This document shows, one piece after another, positions 36,901-46,469 of a stretch of 64,000 nucleotides of DNA. The position numbers were made by a program, and so were the translations under genes. The DNA is taken from the NCBI RefSeq assembly GCF_040183065.1, contig NC_091121.1, positions 66,377,787 to 66,441,786 on the forward strand, read 5' to 3'. The DNA is from Periplaneta americana. Its lineage: Eukaryota > Arthropoda > Insecta > Blattodea > Blattidae. The notes under the pieces are model-generated. The model searched no databases, was not told the DNA's origin, and saw only the letters and a list, made by a program, of their open reading frames with translations. Within the stretch, counting starts at the first letter, position 1. Every line of letters begins with the position of its first letter.

Positions 36901-39672
36901 GTGTATTGAAGGAAATCAGTGAAAGTATTAGAGAAGACAGAGGACAAATACGAAACAGCAGTAATGTGCATCCAGGAATCATGCATCCACAACCTGTAGT
37001 GAGTTTTCTGGAAACTTTAAATTTTTTTCTGGTTAGATCTTTTATATATTGTTTTATTGTGTATTAATTGAATCTCTAGCTCCTTTAACTTAAATTTTCT
37101 TTTCAATAAAGGCCAGTATCAGCAAGTGCAAATATTTGTGTCCTGTAGTTCACCAGTTCTCAACCTATGGTACACAAACCACTGCACTGTGGTACTTGAA
37201 GTGTGAAATAAAAATATAAATTATCATAAAATATAAACATATTTGTAATTCAGTTCCAGGATTCAATAGGAAAGTTTCAGCAGTCAGCATCAAACAGATC
37301 TATAGGTGAAGGAGAAAATAATATGATGCTTCACAGACGAGTGCAGGATAGAGAATTAATTGAGATGATAGATGAAGGTTGCTGTCTGAGTATGCATCAG
37401 CCATGGGCATCACTTCTCGTTTCTGGAATCAAAGTGTAAGTTGAATGAAAATTTCAGCTCCTAGTTGCAATACGTTTCACATGAATGGTATGTAGAAGTG
37501 ACAGACAAGAAGCTTTATAGCTAGGTGAATGAAATATGAAAGACTTGCACTGTATTCAATATAATGCAAAATGTATCGGTTTTTCACTGGTTAGACGCAG
37601 AAACATCCAGCAATTTGGAGCTAAGATTTTCGTCATCAAGGAAGCCAAAGAAAGGAAAAAACGAAAACTTATCGGATTCCTTTGCATTTGTTATTATGCA
37701 GGACTGGGTATAAAAATCATGGGTGTATACAGTGGCGAAAGGTAGCAGGACTGTAGGAGAAATAGTTACTATTTTTTTTATCATCCAGAATAATGGTCCT
37801 TTTATGGACCATAAGTATACGGAGAAACAAGGAAAGACAAAGAAAAAATAAAAAGAGTTCTTTTGGCCATTATCAGATGTTACAAGTTATGCAGAAACCT
37901 ATTGTTGTTCCTTTTGAGGACCACGAAAATATATACAAAGTTAATGCAGAAAAAGAGCACTCTGCCTGCCCTTTAAGGATCAGGAAAATATTTTGGACTA
38001 TGGAGTGAAAAGAGGTATCAATGTTTCATTGTTCATGTCCACTCCAGTCCAGTCCTTGAGAACAATTCCTGGTAGCATATCCAACACATAGGTTCTTCTT
38101 TCCTTGTTTTCCCCAATGATGTCGATGATGTGTAACCTGTAAATCAGGGATTGCCGAGTCAAGCTATAGAGTCAGTCTTTGTGTACATGAGTCCTGCTAT
38201 GACGCTCTGGGAAGGAGAATACAGAAAACAAGTGAAGATAGCAGTGACGTATTACTCAATATTTTTCCTGTACGCGTAACTGTCACTTACTATCTTTCTT
38301 TTCCCTCAAACGCTCACTGAAACACTCGTCATATTAATATAATGTTTAATCAGTATACATGCTAATTACAGCAATATAAACTCTCAAATGTACACTATCA
38401 TAGAAGTTCTTCTGTGACTTCAAGGTTTCTGTTAACTCCCCGAATAAAGATAGCTAATTGGGTAATATCACCGATATTGGTACTTTTAACAAGAATTTAA
38501 ATTAATATTTGAGGAGAAAAATTCGCTCCGGTGCCTGGGATCGAACCTGGGTCCTTGGTTCTACGTACCAAGCACTTTGACCACTGAGCTACGCCGAATT
38601 CAGGAGGAGGATTCGGTCTGGTGCTGTGGATTGAATTCGGCGTAGCTAAGTAGTCAGAGCGCTTGGTACGTAGAACCAAGGACCTGGGTTCGATCCCCGG
38701 CGCCGGAGCGAATTTTTCTCCTCAAATATTAATTGTGAATATCACAGATATTATTCTGTAGGACAAATTAATAAAATAAACCTATGATACTAAGAATTTA
38801 AATGTCATTTTGAGAGTTCAGATAAGTTTGTGAATAATAATATCAATTAGTTGGTTTTTATTTTCAATCAATCACTTATTAGGTTAAGGCAGCAGAAATA
38901 GATTCTGTTACATCAAATTACAATATATTCGTGATGCTTATTAATATATTGTAATTTGATATAACAGAATCTATTTCTGCTACCTTAACCTGATAAGTGA
39001 TTGACTGAAAATAAAAACCAACTAATTAATATTATTTAACAAGAATGATCGAATAACATGAACTCGTTAGCTTTTTCTTGTAGTTGACATTTGAGATCTT
39101 AGATCATAATATCTTCAACACTACGGGATATAATATAGTTGGATAAACTTATTGACTCAAACGAAGATAATTCTTTTAACACAGAATGCTTAATACTGCA
39201 GTCCATAGTTTTTGAAAAAATACACCTTCCTTAAATGGTTTGCTTGGCTTTGCAATCCTTAGTGCTAAGCAGCTTGCCATTTCGGATTTTCTTATGAAAA
39301 ACTGAAAATCACAATGACATGTGATGCCAGGACGTCATGAGCCAACAGCAAATAATAATAACGATAATAATACGGTTTTAAGAACTATGCACTGAGCGAG
39401 ATGGCTCAGATGGTATTTGGGAGGTCCCGGCTTCCAACCTCATGGCCAACCAAGCTTACTGGGGTTTTCATGGTTTTCTTCAGTCACAAAGACGAATTCC
39501 AGATTGGATTCTTCACCTCTCAATGACCAATATAAACATTAACCAAAAATCTAAAATCAAACAATACAACTGCCTACTGATATATTCAAATTTCCTACAT
39601 GCGATATGATCACAGGTGTTAAAGCGTGTATAAATAATCTTAAAAAGAAAAATAATAATTAAGCCTGTATTA

Positions 39673-39711
<39 letters not shown>

Positions 39712-42700
39712 CTTCTTAATATATCCAGCTGTTTGCTGACAACATAAATAATAATAATAATAATAATAATAAACTTTGTATTTTCACTTTTTCTGAAACA
39801 GTATACAGATATGCTAAGAATTTCATCGCCCTTTAAGATCCTTTGTCCCCAGCCAGGTTTAAACCCACTTACCTCAAATTCAGTGGTCAGCATGATAACC
39901 AAGACCACCAAGGAGACCATTCTGAAGTAAATAGTGTGTTACTTTAATATACATGCTCCCCTTTTTTGTATGTAGACATGAGGGCCGGACTTGGTACACA
40001 TCACATCGAGGTCGTCTCTGGATTGCTGCAGCATCAAAGGTTCCTACAGCCCAGGAGATTCGAGAAACAGAACATATATATGAAGTACTAAAAGGAGGTA
40101 ACTTAACTTAATCCAAATTCTCTGTAAAATTTCGTTTTTTCAGCATTGCTATTTACACAAAGAATAAGAAATTCATGGTGCTAGGATTATGGAGAAGATT
40201 TCGGATTTTTAAACTATGTCTTGAGGTTTAATTTCTCCCTTGTTACATTTCCTATAGAAGTAGTATTGCTCAGTCTCTGAAACAGTCCTGTACTCTCTTG
40301 CATCCATCACATTTAACTATAGACCAACTAAAATGTTATTACCAATGGAAGTAATGCAAGCATCTATTATTGCCCTCTCTCTTACTGCACATCCTGTGTT
40401 CCAATCAGTTGCAGTTCTGAAAAGAATATTTTAGGTAGACTTGGTTGACACTTAAAAATAGTCTTGCATTTTCATCTATAAAACAAATAGTATAATATTT
40501 ATATTTTCTAACTCTAATTAAAGTAAGATGTTAATAAACTTGTTTTGGATTAATTTAGATGGAAGTAGGTTCAGTGTTCATTTCCTTTAGATCTCCTCCG
40601 AACATTTGTCTTAATGTCCGAGGAAGACAATTGAAAACCAAGGACAAGATGAGTTGTGCTAGTAATGGTAACATACCTGGTATTGTATCACTTGTGATAG
40701 AATCTGTATATATGTATAGTTCAGAAATGTTGGAGATTCATTCATTGATAGTTTTCTGCCCACTGCAAACCCAGCATTCTCCAATCTTTCCTATTTTCTG
40801 CCTTCCTCTTAGTCTGCACATATGATCCATGTATCTTAATGTCGTCTATAATCTGATATCTTCTTCTGCCCCAAGCTCTTTTCCCGTTCACCATTCCTTC
40901 CAGTGCATCCTTCAGTAGGCAGTTTCTTCTCAGCCAGTGACCTAGCCAGTTCCTTTCTCTCTTCCTGATCAGTTTCAGCATCATTCTTTCTTCACCCACT
41001 CTTTCCAACATAGCTTCATTTCTTATTCTGTCTGTCCACTTCACACATTCCATTTTTCTCCATATCCACATTTCAAATGCTTCTAGTAGTTCCTCTTCAC
41101 TTCGTCGTAATGTCCATATTTCTGTCCCATACAATGCCACACTTCACACAAAGCACTTCACTAGTCTCTTCCTTAGTTCTTCTTCCAGAGGTCCGCTGAA
41201 GATGCTCATTTTCTATTAAAAGCTTCCTTTGCCATAGATATCGACCTTTTGACTTCCTGGCAGCAGCTCATGTTACTGCTTATAGTACGCCCCAAGTATT
41301 TGAAGCTGTCCACTTGCTCAATTGCCTCACTTCCCCAGCCCCAGCATGGAGGTGAGGAGAGTGGATTTGACTAATTAGACCCTTTGGGCTTCACTGAAAT
41401 TCACCACAAGGGTTAAATATCAGTTCTATCAGGGTGTTTGATCTGATCAGAGACTGGGAAATCCCAATTAGCCTTTGCCTCCTTGTTGGAGATTATTAAA
41501 TCCTAAAAATTTTCTTTTAAAATGAAAAAAAAAAAAAAAATGGTTAATTTGTGGTTGGTTACAAAACTCTACATCTTCTCTTAAACTTTCTTCATGTATC
41601 TCTTTGCATCGAAATCCAGATGAATTTCGTGTCATTAATAAAGCAGTTTGTCATTGCCTTGCATTATGTTGTCATTTTACAGGTGAGAGACTGCGATTTC
41701 CTTCACAGTACCCCACTAGTTGCTTGCTGGGTTGTGTGAATGTAATAGATTGCTTGCCACAAGAGGAGTACCGTATCAATTTCCCTGAAGGCGAGAGTGA
41801 CAGTCCATTTGTTTTCGTATGTGAAGATGCTCAAGAGCTACCCATCCGGTTTCCAATACAAGGAAAACACAAAATATGTAAGAAATGTCTTGCTTTGAAC
41901 TTCAAATATATTATTTTGGTTCATATAAAAATCTGTTACCAGTGCGTGTAATAAATACTTACGTCCATTTTACTTCTCAGTTTCAATATTTAAGTAGCTG
42001 TTTGATAACATAATACATAAATATTATTGAAGCAGAAATACCTTATTATGAACACAGAACAATTACGAACATGAGGTGGGACTAGATGCAGCCACTATTC
42101 TGCAATCAGGCACTGAGATTGCTGCAATGTTGTCTAGTTAACGAAATGTGCTATCTCTCTGTGTCAAAGCCTTTTTATTTCTTTTTTTACGCACACAAAA
42201 TTGCATATGAGTCATTCCAGGTCAAATTGGACAAGATTTTAACCTTATGTTTTCAAAATTGATTGAAGCTTTTTGTATGCATTCTAGCTGTAAGTAAAAG
42301 ATAACCGAACATTTTTGCTGTGACCAACTTTCTTTGTTTTGGAATTTATACTACATGAAAATTCTGGAAAATGTGGGCACACTGACATATATAAATGTTA
42401 GTTTCTTCCATTATGTTTATTGTATGAAATCGAGATTATTATTCTTTATAACTTAAGTAAACAAACTTTTTTTCTCCTCTTTTTACCTTCCTGTAATTAT
42501 TAGTAAACCAGTATTTTGCGAAGTTAAAATATTTATATTTCTATATTGTGTTAATGTGATATTACTTGATTGTGTGTAGCATCAAAACCTATGTAAATTT
42601 AAATTTCCTTCATTTTGTATTAATTTTAATTAGTCTCTTCAGAAACGTTAAATCCCGGTTTCACTGTATAATAATAATATTCGTCAGTTTGATTGCTAAT

Positions 42701-43552
42701 TGTATAGTAGTATTATGTTTGCAAGTAAGACGAATTGTAGATACTAACTTTGTATTTCTGAGATTCTGGATTTCATTCAATTTTAACAGTCTTACCTGTA
42801 TTAGAGTGTAGGCTTTCACGGCCGGCGTCAATAGGAGAAGAGTTTTCCGGGCTATGAGGCCGTGGTCTGTTGGTTGTGTGACCAAACATTTCATTCACTG
42901 CTGCGGTGAACATCTTCAGTGGTGTATATTGCTGATGCGACTGGTTCTACTGCGCATGCCGATTACAGTCTGCGCTGGCTGCATTGTTGTATATATAGTG
43001 CGGGAGGGGGGAGGCGGCTTGCTGTTGTCGCCTCGATCCGCGCTCGAATGTGCTTCGCGGGCGGGTTTGCTGTTGCCTACACGATCCGCGTCCGAGGTTG
43101 TGTGTTTAATTGTGCTATGCGGGCGAGTTTGATGTTAGTTTTCCTTAATGCCGGATACCAGGCGTTGTTAACCTTGAGGCCTTCCTCTTTTTTTTCTTTG
43201 ACAGTGACACACCACATTTCTACGCGAGGCTACACCGAGAGGCGATTGAAATTTATAAACATAAGAACAATTTCAATCGAAAAGAGGAACAGAGAACAAC
43301 AGAATTTGTAGTTTAATTCAACTCAGATTGGTTTAATTGTAACATCATGTTATGTATAATTACATATTAGTAATCATAACTCATCAGTCTGTCTAAAGGT
43401 AATACATCTTTCTTCCGTTTCATTATTATTCTAAGTGTATCAGTTGTTTTTGTTTTATTTTTTCAGATAAGTTGGATCCGAAAATTCACGCAGCAGCTCA
43501 GAAATCATTGCAAAGAATGGCTAAGTTGCAAGCAGAACGAGCTTTATTGTAA
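23145..43552 (+). CDS. TRIP4: Activating signal cointegrator 1 (TRIP4/ASC-1), complete
   Basis: Twelve exons, all in phase: 23145-23239, 25997-26115, 28567-28706, 28813-28894, 31112-31230, 31427-31575, 34279-34442, 36847-36998, 37254-37435, 39976-40097, 41683-41877 and 43467-43552 (TAA), 534 aa against 581 in human. Exon 2 gives YILSIENARDLEDYL, the N-terminal helical region. The C2HC5 zinc finger lies at about 146-185, with Cys150, 152, 163, 166, 171, 179, 182 and His157 and the motif CGRIVCEQEGSGPCLFC. KVIDDESDYF follows. The ASCH domain starts near 383 (CLSMHQPWASLLVSGIK) and continues through GRTWYTSHRGRLWIAA and CLLGCVNVIDCLPQ. TRIP4 is a subunit of the ASC-1 complex, which acts in transcription coactivation and in rescue of collided ribosomes. 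Intron 6 uses a GC donor. A poly(A) signal lies at 43869-43874. Confidence 0.95.
24034..24150. mobile_element. Second copy of the hAT MITE, truncated
   Basis: CAGCGTTTTTCAACATGTGG, then TTCCGCGGCACACTCATATAA, match the reverse complement of the right end of the element at 841-1136. Similarity fades after about 24150. It lies in TRIP4 intron 1. Confidence 0.7.
24670..25330 (+). mobile_element. tRNA-derived SINE, family with GTGGAGTAA head
   Basis: A diverged A-box region (TTTGGAGTAACAGTTAAC) and B-box region, then ATTACCTGGTTAGGATTTTTTC and GAATTGCTGGATAACTTTCG. The same order and spacing occur at 49135 and 62410. The long 3' body includes GATGGCACCTTGGTGAGTC and ends near GGGCTCTCCTC. It lies in TRIP4 intron 1. 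Confidence 0.75.
26215..26310 (+). mobile_element. Headless SINE 3' tail
   Basis: CGTCATTCTAGTGCCGAAGT through GGGGATACCTTTAC matches the 3' tail of the SINE at 12135 and the repeated units at 30666 and 30812. Confidence 0.55.
26400..27178 (+). mobile_element. 5'-truncated LINE with 3' UTR and A-rich tail
   Basis: The frame reads YYHRFRIIQDPTCSC, then the knuckle C-x2-C...EETVDHILLEC, the typical end of a non-LTR ORF2, with a stop at 26700-26702. About 440 bp of 3' UTR follow, with AATAAAGATTG and an A10 run at 27169-27180, then a CA microsatellite. It lies in TRIP4 intron 2. Confidence 0.75.
27306..28400 (-). mobile_element. Near full-length mariner-type element (DD41D spacing)
   Basis: The ends ACAGATGTTGGGAGTTTT and, on the other strand, ACAAAAGTTGGGAGATTTT are imperfect inverted repeats flanked by TA (27304-27305 and 28401-28402), giving about 1,095 bp. 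The minus strand encodes VWCGLMCDQIIGPFFF, then IQQDGVLPHW with the second catalytic Asp, then PRSSDLTPLDFFMWGYVKD with the third. I count 41 residues between these Asp, as in the rosa-type DD41D group. The N-terminal half has stops, so the copy is dead. It lies in TRIP4 intron 2. Confidence 0.8.
29487..30340 (+). mobile_element. Pogo/Tigger-like non-autonomous element
   Basis: The ends are GTCAACTTTGGATATAGTGA and, inverted, GTCAACTTCGGTTATAGTGA, beside TA dinucleotides. Near 30140-30220 the + strand reads KHKVFKLEDKVNIITDIERG, like the N-terminal helix-turn-helix of pogo/CENP-B-type transposases. No catalytic core remains. It lies in TRIP4 intron 4. Confidence 0.7.
30350..30595 (-). mobile_element. 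LINE C-terminal fragment, same family as 40735-41345
   Basis: AACCCAGCATTCTCCATTCT, ATATGATCCATGTATCTTAA and AGTGCATTCTTCAGTAGGC match the LINE at 40735-41345 at the DNA level, in the same minus orientation. Confidence 0.65.
30594..30958 (+). repeat. Composite tandem: TTA tracts alternating with SINE tails
   Basis: Three TTA tracts (about 30594-30665, 30774-30811, 30918-30955) separate two nearly identical units of about 107 bp starting ACACCACCTCATTCTAATGC at 30666 and 30812. The period is 146 bp. The unit is the 3' tail of the SINE at 12135. The Leu, Ile and Tyr-repeat ORFs here are artefacts. Confidence 0.8.
31260..33918. other. TRIP4 intronic stretch, largely unassigned apart from a LINE
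   Basis: Apart from exon 6 (31427-31575) and the LINE at 32940, this holds a CTCC-rich low-complexity tract (31666-31732), a possible pogo-like terminus CAGTGAAACCTCGATCC at about 31901, and otherwise AT-rich sequence I cannot assign. Confidence 0.35.
32940..33530 (+). mobile_element. LINE C-terminal copy A
   Basis: The sequence is close to 35125-35825: GAAATGGAAATATAAAAATT, ATTTGGGGCTAAG and AACCTCCGGGTTCCTTAAAA are shared. It lacks a segment that copy B has (the LLYGCETWTL part), so it is internally deleted as well as 5'-truncated. It lies in TRIP4 intron 6. Confidence 0.8.
33919..33935. repeat. Poly-G run
   Basis: Seventeen consecutive G, a likely site of length error in the assembly. 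Confidence 0.85.
34680..34930 (-). mobile_element. tRNA-derived SINE
   Basis: On the minus strand a tRNA-like head (ATGGCTAGAATAATGCC, then B box CAGGTTTGAACCC) is followed by a body with GCTTGATGGCAG and CTTCAATGG-like sequence. It lies in TRIP4 intron 7. Confidence 0.55.
35125..35825 (+). mobile_element. LINE C-terminal copy B, long open frame
   Basis: A frame open for 228 residues (35072-35758) encodes the reverse transcriptase end: EEVEKFKYLGATVT, then LLYGCETWTL, RWAGHVARMG and the tail GRPRRRWEDNIKMDL. This order is characteristic of RTE/Jockey-like LINE ORF2 C-termini. A stop precedes the family's usual AYVRAAMNLRVP end. It is the best preserved of three copies (others at 32940 and 59487). 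Confidence 0.85.
37150..37215 (+). mobile_element. hAT-like terminus
   Basis: CAGTTCTCAACCTATGGTAC followed by CCACTGCACTGTGGTACTTG resembles the left end of hAT superfamily elements. No partner end was found. It lies in TRIP4 intron 8, just before exon 9. Confidence 0.45.
38502..38732. repeat. Palindromic pair of tRNA-like SINE units
   Basis: Arms of 101 bp (38502-38602 and 38632-38732) are inverted copies of each other with a 29-bp spacer. The right arm in + sense reads GGCGTAGCTAAGTAGTCAGA, then GCGCTTGGTACGTAGAACCA and B box CTGGGTTCGATCCCCGG, ending in GAATTTTTCTCCTCAAATA. It is a tRNA-like head present in both orientations. I count only a handful of arm differences. It lies in TRIP4 intron 9. 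Confidence 0.85.
38836..39036. repeat. Long hairpin, 94-bp arms and 13-nt loop
   Basis: Arm 38836-38929 and arm 38943-39036 are reverse complements without gaps and with about five mismatches. The loop is 13 nt (38930-38942). No tRNA-like boxes are seen. It could be a foldback MITE or a hairpin-RNA source. It starts about 100 bp after the SINE palindrome. Confidence 0.85.
39388..39510 (+). mobile_element. tRNA-derived SINE
   Basis: GCGAGATGGCTCAGATGGTA resembles an A box, GAGGTCCCGGCTTCCAACC a B box, followed by CTGGGGTTTTCATGGTTTTC and a body of about 50 bp. Confidence 0.55.
39825..39930 (-). mobile_element. tRNA-derived SINE
   Basis: On the minus strand CCTTGGTGGTCTTGGTTATC and the B box GGGTTTAAACCTGG are followed by GGACAAAGGATCTTAAAGGG. 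It lies just upstream of TRIP4 exon 10. Confidence 0.55.
40735..41345 (-). mobile_element. LINE C-terminal fragment
   Basis: The minus strand encodes DSFKYLGRTIS, ALYGTEIWTL, WTDRIRNEAMLERVGEER and GHWLRRNCLLKDALEGMV, the classic C-terminal end of arthropod endonuclease-reverse transcriptase LINEs. Stops lie between the YLGRT and LYGTE parts. A short piece of the same family is at 30350-30595. Confidence 0.8.
42806..43250 (-). mobile_element. Penelope-like element terminal-repeat fragment
   Basis: GTAGGCTTTCACGGCCGGCG and CCGGGCTATGAGGCCGTGG, followed by CATCTTCAGTGGTG, are the terminal repeat words of Penelope-like retroelements common in arthropods. On the minus strand the CTGAAGA...GAAA core follows. 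The GC-rich part up to about 43250 is assigned to the same element only tentatively. No reverse transcriptase is seen; it is a fossil fragment in TRIP4 intron 11. Confidence 0.5.
42881..42923 (-). ncRNA. Hammerhead ribozyme-like core
   Basis: On the minus strand the order is ACCA, CTGAAGA, TGTTCAC...GTGAAT, GAAA, TGTT, TGGT. ACCA and TGGT can pair as stem I, TTCAC and GTGAA as stem II, and CTGAAGA and GAAA are the invariant core boxes (CUGANGA and GAAA). The cleavage triplet would be GUU. Stem III is minimal, as in Penelope-like elements, whose hammerheads are known. Activity is not shown. Confidence 0.5.
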
Positions 43553-44627
43553 ACCTTATTAGAATTATGAAAAGCTACATAAAATTGTGGATTACTTGCA
43601 AATGTGTAATGTAATATATATATTACAACTTTTTTTTCCATAAAATTATTTTAGTGTATTCTGTCTTTTGAAATATTCTATAAAAATTGGTTACCTTTTG
43701 CAGGACATGCTGAAAATTGTAATTTCCTCATGATATCAATTTTTTTCTTTCTCCCCACCACCATCACAATACTTTCTCTGTTTGCTGCATATATGAATAT
43801 CTGGATATGATTTATAATGTGTATAAGACATTAAAGGTTTCAGTTCTTTAAAGAATATCATGAGATACAATAAAACCCTTTCTGAACGAATCTCCAAGTA
43901 ACTAATTATTTTTTCATAAAGTGCGAGTTTTTCTTAAAACGGGTTTTTCACTTACTCTCAGTTCCAAAAGTAAAGAACTCTACTCCCACACCACTTGTGT
44001 ACAGATGACAGTGATTGACAGAAGATACGTTTTGAATATTCTCTCAGAGATGGAAAATTTTCAACACAGCATTCTCAGGAATCCTCTGTCTATAATGTTG
44101 TCCCTAGTTTCATTAATTGGGCGAGCAAGTCCTGAACCCAACCCTCTCCAAAAGGTTCTTTACTTCTGAAACCAAAATTACTATGAGCAAATAAGGTCTG
44201 AGATTAGAAATTAAAACACCCTTAGGTTATTTAACTATGGTACATTATATTTACATATTCATCATAAACCAATTAAAGCACTAGACCTAGTTGTCGCGTC
44301 TCAATGGTCTCATGCCATCTTTTTAATGGTCTTTCAACAGAACGTTGTCCAGAAGGACGGTAATGTAGCACTGCCTTTGGTCATCTTTCTGTTGACATTC
44401 TTTCGACATGCTGTTTTCAATTAATAATTAACTATTGTTCCACACTACAGATTAACGAGAGCAACTCTTTGATACTGAATCACTTGTTATCAGCTGTATT
44501 CTTCCATGAATGACTCATCTTCGTAAACATTCTTGGAACATCGCAGATAACACAGGCCAGAGTGTGGTTTGTTTTTAGTATACTGTCCATGCTGATCATT
44601 GTGTTTATACAAGACATGGCAGTAGTA

Positions 44628-45600
44628 CAGTGTGTCCACCATGAACCTGACACATTTCAATTGGCTGCCAAAAATCAATGAATGGAAATAAGTTGGTAAC
44701 ATGCATTGCAATATGTAGAGAAACTGTGGAAATTTTGTTGGCTATTTTTAAAAACCTGTGCGAGAGGTTGTACGTGGCGCTGCGGTAGCTTAATTCAAAA
44801 TGGCGACAGCACAAGAGCGAGCACAAGCGATCTGGTGGTATGCTGAAACGAATTCCAGAAGGACCCACCATCACGGACCACCATTAAGACATGGAAACAG
44901 CACTTTTTGGCAACGGGAAGTGTGGTGAAATTGCAGGTGGCAGTAATGTACGCATATCAGAGGAGCGTGTAGCAGCAGTGAGACAGGCGTATGAACGAAG
45001 TCCACGCAAGTCAGTTCGACGAGAACTGCAGATGCCGAAGTCCACGGTGCATAAGATACTGCATCGCTCTCTTGGGTTTCATGCACACAAATTGCAGTTG
45101 GTTCATGAACTGAAACCAGATGACGGTAATATGAGGCAGGCATGTTACAGCACATTGATGAAGACCCAGCATTTTTAACTCGCATTGCTTTTTCTGATGA
45201 GGCCATTTTTCATTTATCGGGCAAAGTCAACACACATAATGGACCGACAAGATGGCCACCTCGATCACCGGATATTACCCCTCTAGACTTTTTCTTGTGG
45301 GGATATGTCAAGAACAAAGTGTATACAGGCCACAAAATTCGTGATCTTCAACAGCTACGCGGCCCCATAAGAGATGCCGTCAATTCCGTTACGCCCGAGA
45401 TGCTTCAGAAGACCTGGCAGGAAATTGAATTCAGACTAGATGTTCTTCGTGCAACGAGAGGATCTCATGTTGAGGTGTACTGATATTTTAATAAAACTTA
45501 GTGAGTTACTCTTGATATTGCATGCATTCTTTTCTTTTTACCCCAAGCAGTATGAATTATACAGCAATTTCAAATGTGTCAGGTTCATGGTGGACACCTG
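44628..45600 (+). mobile_element. Mariner-type element with perfect TIRs, internally deleted
   Basis: The ends GTGTCCACCATGAACCTGAC (plus ACATTT) are perfect inverted repeats of at least 26 bp, flanked by TA (44626-44627 and 45601-45602), giving 973 bp. The N-terminal helix-turn-helix is present in broken form (VRRELQMPKSTVHKIL), then FSDEAIFHLSGKVN with the first catalytic Asp. The frame then jumps directly to GPTRWPPRSPDITPLDFFLWG, so the middle with the second Asp is deleted. The C-terminal part matches the element at 27306. The sharp TIRs suggest recent mobility. Confidence 0.85.
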
Positions 45601-45849
45601 TATATCAATTCAATTCGCAGAAGAGAATTGAACATAAACAACTGTGGGCTTGAGATGGGATACATTGAAATGTTTTGATTAAATATATTGCTAATTTATA
45701 TAGTCCATATTGCTAAAGACCATTAATATAAATTTCTATAAAATCTCAAATAATCTAATGTTATATAATATATGAAAGAAAAGACCGAACACATTACTGG
45801 TCACCAGTTAGAAGTTTGGGTCTCAAAACGGAGTACAGGCTGTACTATG

Positions 45850-46190
45850 CATTTTGATTGTAATGTTCGGATTAATTCCGGTTTTGTCCCGATATACTTT
45901 CCCCTTGCAAAGAACAGTTATATTCCTTGATTTTGTAAAATAGCCACGAATTGAAGACTTGAAGAATCCAGACAAGCTGGGACTTGCAGCAACAAGAAAC
46001 TTCTACATTACGACTGATGATATTACCATTGGAAAGTGGCATGTATTGCCTGCCATCATCTTTAATGATTGACTCTGTGAGTGCTAGAGTGTTACAACAT
46101 TCCCAGTCATCAAGAACCATCCGAACACAAAAATCACTATTTTTTCCGGAGCTGTGATGGTAAAACGCTGTCACACCCCACTTCTAGCAT
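45850..46190 (+). pseudogene. ABHD12-like (monoacylglycerol/lyso-PS lipase) pseudogene fragment
   Basis: The + strand reads RYTFPLQRTVIFLDFVK, a stop in place of the expected Trp, then PRIEDLKNPDKLGLAATRNF and YITTDDITIGKWHVLPA. This matches the start of the ABHD12 hydrolase domain (human: LNFVR.P ... GL..T.NFYL ... VGVWH..P). After a frame break, NHPNTKITIF resembles the following strand, and the Ser-containing nucleophile elbow is not reached. No splice sites bound it, so it is probably a truncated retrocopy, though a dead tandem exon is possible. The minus-strand ORF at 45872-46174 is its shadow. Confidence 0.6.
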
Positions 46191-46469
46191 AGACCAGCCT
46201 CCTATGGCGCACCTTGAGCAATGACTGTCAGTAAATTGGTCTACACAACTAGCTTCATAAGTTCATATGGGTGAATGATGAACAGTCAGGTAATACCCAC
46301 TATTGGTAAAAATAATTGTTGATGGTGATATTACTTATTGTTACATTGATGCGTAAAAATTTTATTGTAAGACCAATATTTTTACGATATGATAATGGCA
46401 GAAGCTACTTTAAACATGTTCTTGAATACTACCTGTTATAAAAAAATTTCGCAAACTGAAAGTAAGATA

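Noticed and set aside
38632-38715. Functional tRNA gene in the SINE palindrome
   Set aside because: The A and B boxes are present, but the anticodon stem-loop and acceptor stem do not form a standard cloverleaf, and the same unit is present inverted with SINE flanks.
45872-46174. 100-aa minus-strand ORF as a gene
   Set aside because: The + strand of the same region reads as an ABHD12-like pseudogene, so the minus ORF is a shadow.
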